A stretch of DNA of 57,225 nt from Thalassolituus marinus (GTDB lineage Bacteria; Pseudomonadota; Gammaproteobacteria; Pseudomonadales; Oceanobacteraceae): positions 1 to 57,225 of the forward strand of contig NZ_JAEDAH010000104.1 of assembly GCF_020320395.1 (NCBI RefSeq), read 5' to 3'. Shown here piece after piece: positions 38,601 through 46,826 of this stretch. The position numbers and the translations under genes were made by a program. The stretch's first letter is position 1. Every line of letters starts with the position of its first letter. The notes below the pieces were generated by a model, which worked only from the letters and a program-made list of their open reading frames with translations, was not told the origin of the DNA and did not search any database.

Positions 38601-38768
38601 ATAGCTGACAGAAACCGACACACTGTCAGCCTCGTAGGTCGGGATAAATTCTTTGCGGATACTCAGCGACATCAGAAAGCCGCCGACAATCAGAAACGCC
38701 ATCAACAGGTTGGGCGCCACACCGTGACGCGCCATCCAGGCAACCGGGCCGGTATAACGCAGGCTCAT
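35640..38768 (-). CDS. RND efflux pump (HAE1-type), third gene of a tripartite operon
   Basis: A 1042-aa inner-membrane proton antiporter. Two similar halves with 12 helices; TM4 holds the proton-relay acidic pair in GIVVDDAIIAGENIYEH, and the second half has SIMSIMGIVALAGVVVNDSL. Opening MSLRYTGPVAWMARHGVAPN and YTYEAD-type region (FIPTYEADSVSVSVSYPGAT) define the subgroup. Its ATG overlaps the adaptor's TGA by 4 bases. The pump differs in sequence from the one at 29034-32219, so this is a separate system. Substrate unknown. Confidence 0.95.
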   Translation of the reverse strand: MSLRYTGPVAWMARHGVAPNLLMAFLIVGGFLMSLSIRKEFIPTYEADSVSVSVSYPGATPTEMVQGVVLPIENELTDVDGIKEVSVRAVQGSASLVAELETGTDRQQAYQDIQQAVDRVSTFPAQMETPRVSVSSRSIDVIELALFGPLDKFALKRLAEQIKDQLMESSQVTKVTLRGAPDEEIHIEIRQQDMQRYGLTLAQVADVIGSNAIEQSAGSVKTEGGDILVTLDDRMYWAHEFRDIPLLTDDSGVQLRLGDVARVREGFSDSYDEVTYDGKTAMRLKIYRAEEQTPITVVEAVYDRLEDIIPQLPPGVELIVTDDDGETYRQRVGLLMKNAIIGLILVMVLLSLFLEYRLAFWVTMGIPTAFMGSLLLLPAMDVSINMISMFAFIVALGIVVDDAIIAGENIYEHMQKGMPFMDAAIYGAKEVAVPLAFAILTNVAAFLPLLALPGMMGKLFIAIPIVVVCCFLISWLEALFILPTHLGKLSKRTSVNALDRLQQRVDKRLHNFIQGPYLSTLDRALRAPGLTLAVAIAIAMMVLAWPISGRMGFSMFPRLEGEFAVATAELPPNAPLSQAREVRQLIETRLREVTNDIEAAGDKLVISVEGDIEGTSVEVEARLVDTEIRPVSANEVVKRWREAIGEIPGIRSLSFDAERGGGPSGGAGLTVELSGSNTELLAEASASLAASMAELGGVKDVASSFTNGKPQWDVTLNEYGRSLGLDAGDVAAQMRAALYGSRALRQQRERNEVTVLVRLPEEERRFSADISNMLIRTAAGGYVPLGDIADMDRGLSPAVITRRDGRQVVQVTAEVEPREQIPAVMSLLREEVFADMQARYPSIDFGFRGRQADTQESMSSLQLYGFFSMLLIYVLLAIPFRSYSQPLLIMMVIPFGAVGAIIGHLMLGYSLSIMSIMGIVALAGVVVNDSLIMIDYANRRRADSGLTALQAVREAGIRRFRPILLTTLTTFGGLSPMVFETSRQAQFITPMAVSLGFGILFTTFICLLVLPALYVLLDKAHRVLGLAAAETNSAETVLTERA

Positions 38769-39916
38769 TGGCCGTTCTCCGCACGGCGAACACGTACCGG
38801 CGTGCCGGAGGTGGCGCTGTCGATACGATTCATCAGCAGTTCATCGCCGCGTTCAAAACCTGTGCCCAGCCAGATTTTCTCGCGCCCCTGAAAAATAATC
38901 TGTGGCTGGCGACGATAGAGCTTATTGTCGTTCACCACCCACACACTGCCGTCGTCATTCAGCATGCGGCTCTCAATCACCGCGGAGGTGATTTCCCGCC
39001 CCGGCAGTACCACGTCGACAAAGTCGTTCACCAGTACCGGCGGCACACCCGCTTGCAGCGGCTCACTCAGCTCCAGTACCACTCGTGCCTGACGATCACT
39101 GTCAGCCACCGCCGGCAGAATATTCAGCACCCGTGCCTCACGGCTCACCGACTGCCAGCCCGGCATGCTGATCTGAGCGGTGCCTTCGTTGTCGATCCAG
39201 TTGAGGAAAGTACGCGGGACTGCCACCTCAATCCACACCTTCTCCGTACCCACCAGCTCAAACATCACCGTGCTGGCCGACGCATAACTACCAACACTGA
39301 CACTGCGACTGCTGATGCGCCCGGCAAAAGGCATACGCACTTCGCTACGCGCCAGATCCAGACGCGCCTGACGCAAAGACGCCTCCGCCACAGCGACGGC
39401 CGCTTCGGCGGCAGCCAGTTGCGGCTTGCGCAGCACCAGAGCACGCTCGTCTTCCGTCAGCTGACTGGCGGCAATGGCGTACTCCTCTTGTGCCAGTTTG
39501 CCCTGTCCCTGTTCTACTGCGAGATCGGCCTTCGCCTGAGTCAGTGCCGCCTGTGCCTGAGTAACCTGCAAACGGAAATCTGCCAGCTCCAGACGCGCCA
39601 GCACCGCGCCCTGCTTAAGCTGTGCACCTGGTACCGCCTGCGGATTGACCCATTCCACGCGCCCACTGACCTGTGGCATCAGGCTCACGGCATCAGCCGC
39701 ACTGACCACACCGCCGGTAGTCCACATCGGGCGAGAAGTTTCTTCCGCCAGCGACACCACATCCACCAGACGGGTCTGCACCTCAGGCTTAACCCGCTTT
39801 GGCTTGGGTGCGCTACTGACAATCTGGTACGCAATAACAGCACCGGCCAGCAGAGTCACGGTGGCCCAGAACCAGCTCGCTTTCCACCACGGAGTTGGGG
39901 TGAAGGCCTCATTCAT
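38765..39916 (-). CDS. RND efflux periplasmic adaptor, second gene of a tripartite operon
   Basis: A 383-aa membrane-fusion protein anchored by one N-terminal helix (WFWATVTLLAGAVIAYQIV, residues 16-34), not a cleaved lipoprotein. The lipoyl domain (VSLMPQVSGRVEWVNPQAVP), alpha hairpin (about 95-200; long Ala/Gln stretch), and beta barrel follow (RSEVRMPFAGRISSRSVSVG; VWVVNDNKLYRRQP). It overlaps the outer-membrane factor stop and the pump start by 4 bases each, so all three are translationally coupled. Confidence 0.93.
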   Translation of the reverse strand: MNEAFTPTPWWKASWFWATVTLLAGAVIAYQIVSSAPKPKRVKPEVQTRLVDVVSLAEETSRPMWTTGGVVSAADAVSLMPQVSGRVEWVNPQAVPGAQLKQGAVLARLELADFRLQVTQAQAALTQAKADLAVEQGQGKLAQEEYAIAASQLTEDERALVLRKPQLAAAEAAVAVAEASLRQARLDLARSEVRMPFAGRISSRSVSVGSYASASTVMFELVGTEKVWIEVAVPRTFLNWIDNEGTAQISMPGWQSVSREARVLNILPAVADSDRQARVVLELSEPLQAGVPPVLVNDFVDVVLPGREITSAVIESRMLNDDGSVWVVNDNKLYRRQPQIIFQGREKIWLGTGFERGDELLMNRIDSATSGTPVRVRRAENGQ

Positions 39917-41301
39917 ACAGAGGTTTCCTTATGCAAAAAATCGCCGTGACTCACGGCACGATAAAGTTCGATACGTTTCTGAATCTGCGTCCAGCGGGCG
40001 TTCAGCACCTGCTGTTCCAGAGTGATCAAATCTTCGCGGGTATTCAGCAACGAGAGAAAATCGCCCACGCCTTTGCGGTAGCGATTACTTTGAAAGGCTT
40101 CGGTTTTACGCGCCAGTTCCAGTCGTCGCTGCAGGCTGAGCAGGGTGGCAGCAGCTTCCCGCTCATCAATCAGCGCCTGCTGTACTTCCAGCGCCGCCTC
40201 CAGCAAGGTCTGCTGATAATCAGCCAGCGCGGCTTTCACTTCCGCTTCGCTTTGTGCCACCGCAGCACGACGATTGCCGCCGTCAATCAAGGGCATCACC
40301 AGACCTGCTGCGAGGTTAGCAACCCAGTTATCCATGACATCTGCCAGTTCCGGCGCACTGCCAGTGTAGGAGGCAGTCAGGGTCAGTCGCGGATAACGAT
40401 TGGCAACGGCCGCTGCCAGTCCGGCATTAGCGGATTGCACCGCCAGCCAGGCCTGCTGTACATCGGGACGGCTCTGCAACTGGTTCAGACCAACACCGGC
40501 ATCGACACCATCCACCGCAGGCAGAATATCGCTGGCGCTGTATGCCCTTGGGTTATTCAGATCCAGACCGGCGGCATCCCCGGTCCATAACGCCAGCTGC
40601 TGATGATAGGCATCGCGCTGAGCATGAGCGGAAATCAGGTCGGTGTTGATTGACTCCAGCAACTGCTGCTGTTGCCAGACATCGCTGATAGCGGCCTGAC
40701 CACGCTGAAAGCGACCTTCCGTCACTTTCAGAGCATCGGTAATTCGTTGTTTCTGTTGTTCCAGCAAGCGCAGCAATTCATGCTGTTTAATCAGCCCGTA
40801 CCAGTTCAGTGCAATCTGTGCGGCGACGGTATTCGCCTGAGTACGCACGGCGGCTTCACCGGACATGGCGGTGAAGCGCGCTTTGTCATCCAGTGCCGAC
40901 ACCCTGCCCCAGAAATCCACTTCATAACTGGCAGACAAGCCCGCACTCCAGCTGGTTGTAGTGGTGTCGTCTTCCTGCCACTGGCGGGATTTTTTTACAT
41001 TCAGATCCAGCTGAGGAAACTGGTCCGCGCCCGCCTGCCGCCAGACCGCACGGCTGCTCTCCAGACTGGCCCAGGCTGCCTGCAAGGCAAAGTTCTGCTT
41101 AAGCCCTTGCTGCACCAGCTGATTGAGATTGTCATCAGAAAAATCCTGCCACCAGGACGGGGCAGTTGTCAGCGCTCCACTGCTATCACCCAGCTGCTCA
41201 GGCAGGGGCATGTCCGGCTGAGCGACCGGGCTGACGGTTGAACAACCACCCAGCAGCAGGCCAGCCAGCACGACCGGGAGAGAAATTCGGGCGTAATGCA
41301 C
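39913..41301 (-). CDS. TolC-like outer-membrane factor lipoprotein, first gene of a tripartite operon
   Basis: A 462-aa outer-membrane channel of the RND system. The signal VHYARISLPVVLAGLLLGGC ends in a lipobox LGGC, so the N-terminus is acylated. Two repeated OEP domains follow (helical repeats such as QNFALQAAWASLESSRAVW and SRPDVQQAWLAVQSANAGL). The start is GTG at 41301, seven bases after GGAG; the longer frame to 41316 has no such site. It is the first gene of the operon with adaptor and pump. Confidence 0.92.
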   Translation of the reverse strand: MHYARISLPVVLAGLLLGGCSTVSPVAQPDMPLPEQLGDSSGALTTAPSWWQDFSDDNLNQLVQQGLKQNFALQAAWASLESSRAVWRQAGADQFPQLDLNVKKSRQWQEDDTTTTSWSAGLSASYEVDFWGRVSALDDKARFTAMSGEAAVRTQANTVAAQIALNWYGLIKQHELLRLLEQQKQRITDALKVTEGRFQRGQAAISDVWQQQQLLESINTDLISAHAQRDAYHQQLALWTGDAAGLDLNNPRAYSASDILPAVDGVDAGVGLNQLQSRPDVQQAWLAVQSANAGLAAAVANRYPRLTLTASYTGSAPELADVMDNWVANLAAGLVMPLIDGGNRRAAVAQSEAEVKAALADYQQTLLEAALEVQQALIDEREAAATLLSLQRRLELARKTEAFQSNRYRKGVGDFLSLLNTREDLITLEQQVLNARWTQIQKRIELYRAVSHGDFLHKETSV

Positions 41302-41341
41302 GCGGCTTCTCCGCAAAATAAAACCGCATCATAGGGTGCAC

Positions 41342-41363
41342 AAGGCGGTAAGGAAACCGCCTT
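41342..41363 (-). terminator. Hairpin between two tandem operons
   Basis: AAGGCGGT (41342-41349) and ACCGCCTT (41356-41363) form an 8-bp stem. On the minus strand it lies after the outer-membrane protein stop and before the outer-membrane factor start, but no T run follows there, so termination would be weak or Rho-assisted. Confidence 0.35.
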
Positions 41364-41401
41364 TTACCCATCTTTACGCCCTGGCGCAGAGGCCTTTCGC
41401 G

Positions 41402-42664
41402 TTAAAAATACAGAGTCCAGCTCAGTTCAGCATAATCCTCCTGACGCAGAGACCACGCCAGCGCGTCGTCTTCGTCATCTGCCGTAAACAGCCAGACGTT
41501 CAGGTTAACGACTGACTGCGCAGTAACGCGTGTACTGGCTTCGACTTTCAGCGCGCGGCTTCCGCCATAAGTCATATCCTGAACCAGTCCGGCAAGTAAC
41601 TCGCTGGAGTCCATATCATTGAACGCCCAGCGGGTGCCAATAAACACATCATTCTGCGCGTTGCTCGCCTGTTTACCACGCTCGTCGTACTGATATTCCA
41701 GAATCAGTCCGAGATCCAGTGGCAGTTCACAGCAGTCATAAAAAGGCCCTGTCAGGGTATATTCAAACCCTGCTACTGCTGCCCAATGGTCGTCACCACT
41801 GTCATTGCCGGCAGCCACCAGAGCCTGCTGTGCTTCACGCTCATAGTCGCGATGAACAGCTTCCACCTTCCATAACCAACTATCGACGGTGCTCTGCAAG
41901 GTCATCCCGGCCTGTTGCAACTGCGGGTAATAAGCCTGCAAGCCAACCACTGCTGGCTCTCCCGCCACCAGAGCGACCTGTGGCAGCAGGAACGGATCAC
42001 GGGATGTACCCTTAAACAGCGAAAGCGATGCATCCAGCGGCCACCCGGCCACCTCGTAGGAGCGGCTCCAGCGTAGCGCCAGGTCGACATGAGACTGCTC
42101 ATCATCAGACTGATACAGCGCCTCATCATCAATCGCCAGCGGCAGACTTAAGCGTCCCTCCTCGCCAGCAAAGGTGCGCTCCCGAAACCCCGGCAGCACA
42201 AAACCTTCCAGCGTACCTGCATCGTTAAGCCAGATAGCGTGGATCATTGGCTGGCCGAGTTTGTCTTCGCCGTCCGGTGCTTCCACCTGGTCGGTCTGGT
42301 TTATCACATCGACCAGATGCAGGGATTCCGTCACACCCCAGAATACTTTGCCAACACCGGCGCGAACTTCCCAGCTGGTACCCCAGGTTTGCCACAGCAG
42401 TTCGCGAATATCGCCATGCGTACGCTCTTCATCAGCGCTGTCGTAGCGATAGAAAGGACGGAAGGTTAAACGCTGGGCAGCGCCCCACTCCCACACCATT
42501 TCCGGCTCCAGCCAGACTGAGGCACTGCGCTCAGCCTGATCATCACTCACGGCCTGCTGGAAAAATTCGCGATATTCCAAACCCAGCTGAGTTGTCGTTT
42601 CCGGCAGCCATTCACCGGCGGATGCCACCGCCGGGAATAAAAGCACAGGTAACAGACGTTTCAT
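41402..42664 (-). CDS. Outer-membrane protein of the MMPL/LolA-like operon
   Basis: A 420-aa protein. Signal peptide MKRLLPVLLFPAVASAGEW with cleavage near ASA; the mature part is rich in alternating strands with many aromatic and acidic residues (YREFFQQAVSD, GVGKVFWGVTESLHLVDVIN) and ends in SWTLYF, with the C-terminal Phe typical of outer-membrane barrels. The VNQTDQ...KLGQP type segment resembles DUF1302-type barrels, but that is a loose resemblance. ATG overlaps the preceding stop by one base (TGATG). Likely the outer-membrane partner of the MMPL exporter. Confidence 0.82.
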   Translation of the reverse strand: MKRLLPVLLFPAVASAGEWLPETTTQLGLEYREFFQQAVSDDQAERSASVWLEPEMVWEWGAAQRLTFRPFYRYDSADEERTHGDIRELLWQTWGTSWEVRAGVGKVFWGVTESLHLVDVINQTDQVEAPDGEDKLGQPMIHAIWLNDAGTLEGFVLPGFRERTFAGEEGRLSLPLAIDDEALYQSDDEQSHVDLALRWSRSYEVAGWPLDASLSLFKGTSRDPFLLPQVALVAGEPAVVGLQAYYPQLQQAGMTLQSTVDSWLWKVEAVHRDYEREAQQALVAAGNDSGDDHWAAVAGFEYTLTGPFYDCCELPLDLGLILEYQYDERGKQASNAQNDVFIGTRWAFNDMDSSELLAGLVQDMTYGGSRALKVEASTRVTAQSVVNLNVWLFTADDEDDALAWSLRQEDYAELSWTLYF

Positions 42665-43455
42665 CAGCGCGCCCTCTGCAGCGTAGTCTGATTAAAATCG
42701 TCGTCGGTCAGACCGGTATCAAAGCGGATATCTTCCGTTTGCAGCACCGTGCTTTTACCGGTCTGGTGATTCACCATGGTCGCCGTATGCGCGCGCCAGT
42801 AGCGCTCTTTATAGAGCTGATGGTCTGTCAGGGTCAGTGTTTTCAGCAGGCTTTTCTTGCGGTCATAAAAATCGATTTTATGTACGCGCAGCTCGTCTTT
42901 ATCCAGCCACACAACCTGACGGGTATAACCAGAGAACTTATCCAGCGGTGTCTGCTCGACCTTATAGCAATCATGGCCTGCAACTGTTTCATCGCCGAGA
43001 TAACGGAAGCTGTATTTATCCAGCTCGAACGAGCTCATATCTTCATACGCAAATTCACTGCCCATAAATGGGCCGGATTTATTACGGGAAGCAATACGCT
43101 TAACGCGCTTCAGGGCCGGCAGGTACAGCCACTGATCATCCGGTTTACCAATGTGCGAAAAGTTAAGAAAAGCGGTGCCTTTTACGTCGCGCGGTTCATC
43201 GAAAATGGTCAGGCCTTTATCGCCATCGTCGGCCACTTCCAGCGATTTCGAGCGGATTTTCCGCACGCTTTCTTCACCCTGGGCATTGCGCAGGGTCATA
43301 GTGACGGCCGACTCACTGTTGTTCCAGCCAGCATCCCGCTGCTTACGATCGGTAGCAATGGCCAGACCACGATCCGCCGCCTCATCAGCGTTTGCAACGT
43401 GTGTTAACGGTGTCACCAGAGCCAGGCCCAGCATCAGACTGAGGAAGGATTTCAT
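42664..43455 (-). CDS. Outer-membrane lipoprotein-sorting (LolA-like) protein
   Basis: A 263-aa periplasmic protein. Signal peptide MKSFLSLMLGLALVTPLTHV ends at ANA-D. The mature part (RIASRNKSGPFMGSEFAYED; VAGHDCYKVEQTPLDKFSGY) is an all-beta LolA/LppX-like fold of the outer-membrane lipoprotein-sorting type. In such operons it probably carries lipid or lipoprotein exported by the MMPL protein across the periplasm. ATG overlaps the MMPL stop by 4 bases, with GGAGAATCC as ribosome site. Confidence 0.88.
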   Translation of the reverse strand: MKSFLSLMLGLALVTPLTHVANADEAADRGLAIATDRKQRDAGWNNSESAVTMTLRNAQGEESVRKIRSKSLEVADDGDKGLTIFDEPRDVKGTAFLNFSHIGKPDDQWLYLPALKRVKRIASRNKSGPFMGSEFAYEDMSSFELDKYSFRYLGDETVAGHDCYKVEQTPLDKFSGYTRQVVWLDKDELRVHKIDFYDRKKSLLKTLTLTDHQLYKERYWRAHTATMVNHQTGKSTVLQTEDIRFDTGLTDDDFNQTTLQRAR

Positions 43456-45791
43456 ACGGATTCTCCTGTTAAAGTATTCGTGGTGATCGGCTTTGGTGAT
43501 TCTACCGCGGCCTTTTCTTTTTTATCGAGTAACAGCAGGAAGGCTGGCAGGAAGAAGAAATCCACCAGCAGTGCAATAAAGATAATCAGCGCCGTCGCCA
43601 GCCCCATATCCGAGTTCAGGCGGAACGCCGAGAACGCCAGCATCGAGAAACCGATTACCAGTACCAGCGTCGTAATCATCAGTGCGCGACCAACACTGGA
43701 AAACGCATATTTCACTGCCGCTTCTGCGTCTTTGCCATTATCACGGGCACGTTTGTATTTCGCCAGAAAATGCACGGTATCGTCGACAATAATACCCAAC
43801 GTCATGGACGCAACAATCGACAGACCCAGATTAATTTCACCGGAGATAACGCCCCAGACACCAAAGCCTACCAGAGCTGGTCCGAGGTTCGGAATAAGAC
43901 TGATTAAACCAAGATGCAGTGAGCGCAATGCGAATACCAGCAAACCGGAAATCAGAATCAGTGCCGCGATCATGCTGATGATCATGCTATCCATATTGGT
44001 TTCGCCGATATGCGAGAACATCAACCCCGGACTGGCGCCCGTCATACGGTATTGCGGTGCATTTTCTGCAAACCAGGCACGAGCACGTTGCTCCAGCTCG
44101 ACGGTTTCACGACTACCGATATTCTTCAGCGTCGACGTCAGGCGGGTTGAAGATTTATCCACGTTTAACTGGTTATTCAGATCCAGACCATACGGCAGTG
44201 ACATTTCGTACAACAGCAGATACTGCGCCGCCAGTTCACGATCCATCGGCGTGCGGTAGAAAGTCTCATCATCGCCATGCATGTTTTTATTCAGACGCTT
44301 AAAGGTGTCTGACAATGTGGTGACATGATCCACTTCCGGCTGCAGTCGCAGCCATTTCGCAAAACCATCAATGGTGGCAATAAACTGCGGATCGTTCACA
44401 CCCTGTGAAGTACCAGAGTAAATAGCCCAGTCGATGGTCTGAGTACCGGAAATATGTTCTTCCAGTGCATCCACAGAATCGCGGAAATGTGTGCCCGGTG
44501 CGAAATACTTGGTCGCTTCATCATTAATTTCATTCAGCGTAATCAGAGAACCGAGGGCGATCATAATCACACTGCTCACCGGCAACAGAATCTTATGACG
44601 CTTCACTACCCAGCGTCCCAGACGCTCCATAGAGCCATCATGTTCCGGCGCCGCTTTGACTTTAATCGGCAGAATCGCCAGCAGTACCGGCAGCAGAGTC
44701 ACCGAGAAAGCAAAGGCTATCATCACACCGATTGCGCTCAGCTCACCGAAGTCCGCCAGCACGGGGGATTCCGACAGCATCAGCGTCATAAAGCCAATCG
44801 CCGTTGTCGCACTGGTAATAAAAATCGGCATCAGATTCAGGTCAATGGCGAAACGCAACGCTTCCTTACGTTCTTTGCCTTCACGCATAGCGAACTGCAT
44901 CGAAGCAATCAGGTGCACGCAATCGGCTACCGCCAGCGTCATCACCACGATCGGCACATTGATGGTACCTGTCGACAGGAAGTAGCCCAGCCAGCCGCCA
45001 GTACCCATGGTGACGGTAATAGTCACCACCAGTACAAATACCGTCGCCAGCATGGCCAGCAAACTGCGCATCAGAACCGCCAGCATCAGTACGATCAGCC
45101 CCAGCATAGCGGGTACCAGCGTATTCATATCCTTCTGCCCTTCAGTGGCGAAGGCATAGTTCATCGGTACCACACCCGTGTGGTAAAAGCTGTATCCCGG
45201 ATAGGCTTGCGCAAGTCGGTCGGTCAGAGCATTGACCGAGCTGATAACTTCAGCCACCTGCGGAGTATTATCGGCGCTGTCCGGAATCTGCACGGTGATA
45301 TTCACCGCCGCAGCACTACCGTCTTCAGCCACCAGACCGCCAGCAAGATTCGGCTCATTCAGAGCAACCTCTCGCACCCGGGCGATGTCTTCCGCGGTTA
45401 GCGCCTCGGCATCCAGCACTAAATCTTCGACGATCATATCGTCGCCTTCTGCCCAGGTGTGCTGAAAGTTGGTAACCGAGTCAACGCGACTGGAATACGG
45501 CGTCTGCCATGCTTCAATCGTCAGCTCTGCCAGTAAAGTAAGGGTTTTCTGGTTAAACACCGTCCCTTCATCCGGTACAACCAGAACAGAGACGTTGTCG
45601 TTTTTATTAAAAATGCGCTGCATTTCTTCAAAATCAGCCAGAGGCTGATAATGCTTGTCGAAAAAGACTTTGTAATCACCACGAAAATACAGATTTCCTG
45701 CACCTGCGGACGCCAGCATAATCAGCGCCAGCAACACAACAAGCATCTTCCATGGATGTTTTAACACTGAGACGAGCCATAAGTTTTTCAT
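43452..45791 (-). CDS. MMPL/RND-family lipid exporter (HpnN-type)
   Basis: A 779-aa RND-superfamily protein with 12 helices in two halves. It opens with a helix (about 12-30) and periplasmic loop (YFRGDYKVFFDKHYQPLADF), and has the duplicated helical core: TM4 segment TLAVADCVHLIASMQFAMRE and IVASMTLGIIVDDTVHFLAK (both with D-x5-H-type acidic pairs). Closest in type to hopanoid/lipid exporters such as HpnN. ATG at 45791 follows GGGAG. First gene of the operon with the LolA-like and outer-membrane genes. Cargo is inferred to be a lipid. Confidence 0.93.
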   Translation of the reverse strand: MKNLWLVSVLKHPWKMLVVLLALIMLASAGAGNLYFRGDYKVFFDKHYQPLADFEEMQRIFNKNDNVSVLVVPDEGTVFNQKTLTLLAELTIEAWQTPYSSRVDSVTNFQHTWAEGDDMIVEDLVLDAEALTAEDIARVREVALNEPNLAGGLVAEDGSAAAVNITVQIPDSADNTPQVAEVISSVNALTDRLAQAYPGYSFYHTGVVPMNYAFATEGQKDMNTLVPAMLGLIVLMLAVLMRSLLAMLATVFVLVVTITVTMGTGGWLGYFLSTGTINVPIVVMTLAVADCVHLIASMQFAMREGKERKEALRFAIDLNLMPIFITSATTAIGFMTLMLSESPVLADFGELSAIGVMIAFAFSVTLLPVLLAILPIKVKAAPEHDGSMERLGRWVVKRHKILLPVSSVIMIALGSLITLNEINDEATKYFAPGTHFRDSVDALEEHISGTQTIDWAIYSGTSQGVNDPQFIATIDGFAKWLRLQPEVDHVTTLSDTFKRLNKNMHGDDETFYRTPMDRELAAQYLLLYEMSLPYGLDLNNQLNVDKSSTRLTSTLKNIGSRETVELEQRARAWFAENAPQYRMTGASPGLMFSHIGETNMDSMIISMIAALILISGLLVFALRSLHLGLISLIPNLGPALVGFGVWGVISGEINLGLSIVASMTLGIIVDDTVHFLAKYKRARDNGKDAEAAVKYAFSSVGRALMITTLVLVIGFSMLAFSAFRLNSDMGLATALIIFIALLVDFFFLPAFLLLLDKKEKAAVESPKPITTNTLTGESV

Positions 45792-45815
45792 AGCGACTCC
45801 CGGGCCGTGTGTACG

Positions 45816-46721
45816 TTAATAGTGGTTATTGTTGTTATTTAAAAGTTGAATTTCGTCACTGAAACATTCGCGACCAACCCGTTCCCAGGTGGCCTGATAA
45901 TCCCAGTCACGACTTAAAGGCTGAAACCCCAGCCCATCGAGCAAAACATTGGCACTGAGCAGTTGTACGTTGACACCGTCCAGTCGACTGACGGCTGTCA
46001 GATCCGGTGCCGTACCGGTGAGTGCGTTAATACCGAAAGCCTGCGACCAGCACAGCAACGACATCAACGGCACAGGAATATTAATTGCCGGATCAAGGTC
46101 ACCCTGCTCTATTGCATCACGAAACACCTCGTCCACTTTCAGAGTGATGGCGTGATCTTTTTCAAGCATCAGAGCCGAGCGTTGTTCAGATGTTTTTTCG
46201 GCAAAAGCCGGAGTACGAGCGGTCAGAACTGCCAGCGATAAAGTTGGTTGCCACTGGGTATAAAGCTGGTATGCATAATTCAGTGCCACCATTTTTTCCC
46301 GCGGACGCCCGTCAAAGGCCAGTGCTTTGTCAAACAGGCAACCGATCACATCGATGCCACGAATACACAAAGCCGCGAGGCAGTCTTCCTTGCTGCTGAA
46401 ATGGTTGTAGATGGTGCCTTTTGAATAGCCGGATAACGCGACCAGCTTATCCATGGTGAAACTGGCAAAGCCTTCGCGTTCAATAAGATCAGCGGCGATA
46501 TCCAGTAACTCTGTTTCACGTTCAGCCAGTTTTTGCTCTTTGCTCTTACGCAGCGGGCAGTTGGCAGACGACAAAGAAAGGCCAAGGATACTGCGCCCTT
46601 TATCGGAATCGTGGCTGGCCATTGCCATCGGCGTGGCCGATGGCAGCTGAGGGCTGAGTTGCCAGTTGGGAGCTGCCAGCGCGCGGCGCAGCAGATCCAT
46701 TACAGATGAAATATCAAACAT
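45816..46721 (-). CDS. TetR-family transcriptional repressor of the MMPL operon
   Basis: A 301-aa regulator, long for the family because of an N-terminal extension of ~65 residues with no recognised domain. The TetR helix-turn-helix is at about 70-115 (ERETELLDIAADLIEREGFA; LVALSGYSKGTIYNHFSSKE). The C-terminal ligand domain is large. ATG at 46721 has no good ribosome site (GGAT nine bases away), so the true start may be later, and the extension may not be translated. It sits 24 bases upstream of the MMPL gene on the same strand and probably controls that operon through the sites at 46725-46755. Confidence 0.88.
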   Translation of the reverse strand: MFDISSVMDLLRRALAAPNWQLSPQLPSATPMAMASHDSDKGRSILGLSLSSANCPLRKSKEQKLAERETELLDIAADLIEREGFASFTMDKLVALSGYSKGTIYNHFSSKEDCLAALCIRGIDVIGCLFDKALAFDGRPREKMVALNYAYQLYTQWQPTLSLAVLTARTPAFAEKTSEQRSALMLEKDHAITLKVDEVFRDAIEQGDLDPAINIPVPLMSLLCWSQAFGINALTGTAPDLTAVSRLDGVNVQLLSANVLLDGLGFQPLSRDWDYQATWERVGRECFSDEIQLLNNNNNHY

Positions 46722-46724
46722 TTT

Positions 46725-46755
46725 TGACGATCCGTCACTTTTTGACGAATCGTCA
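46725..46755. promoter_or_regulatory. Tandem palindromes, probable TetR operators
   Basis: TGACGATCCGTCA (46725-46737) and TGACGAATCGTCA (46743-46755) are each TGACG-N3-CGTCA, centred 18 bases apart and directly upstream of the tetR start. Such paired palindromes are typical of TetR-family autoregulation. A minus-strand TAATAT (-10-like, complement of 46754-46759) lies at the upstream edge, so binding would block transcription. The TetR gene and the MMPL operon would share this control. Confidence 0.8.
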
Positions 46756-46768
46756 TATTACAGACAAT

Positions 46769-46786
46769 AAAAAACCCCACAAGGGG
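46769..46786 (-). terminator. Terminator of the cheX-like gene
   Basis: CCCC (46775-46778) and GGGG (46783-46786) with a four-base loop, then six T on the minus strand (46769-46774). Short but typical. It lies 40-58 bases after the stop and upstream of the tetR promoter. Confidence 0.65.
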
Positions 46787-46826
46787 CAAAATCGTGCATT
46801 GGCCTGAATTGAGCCATGGGTATGAG

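Noticed and set aside
38768-39949. 393-aa plus-strand ORF, rich in His/Arg/Gln
   Set aside because: Antisense to the adaptor gene of the tripartite efflux operon; the residue composition is typical of a shadow frame.
42247-43407. 386-aa plus-strand ORF
   Set aside because: Antisense to the outer-membrane and LolA-like genes, which have signal peptides and clear operon structure.
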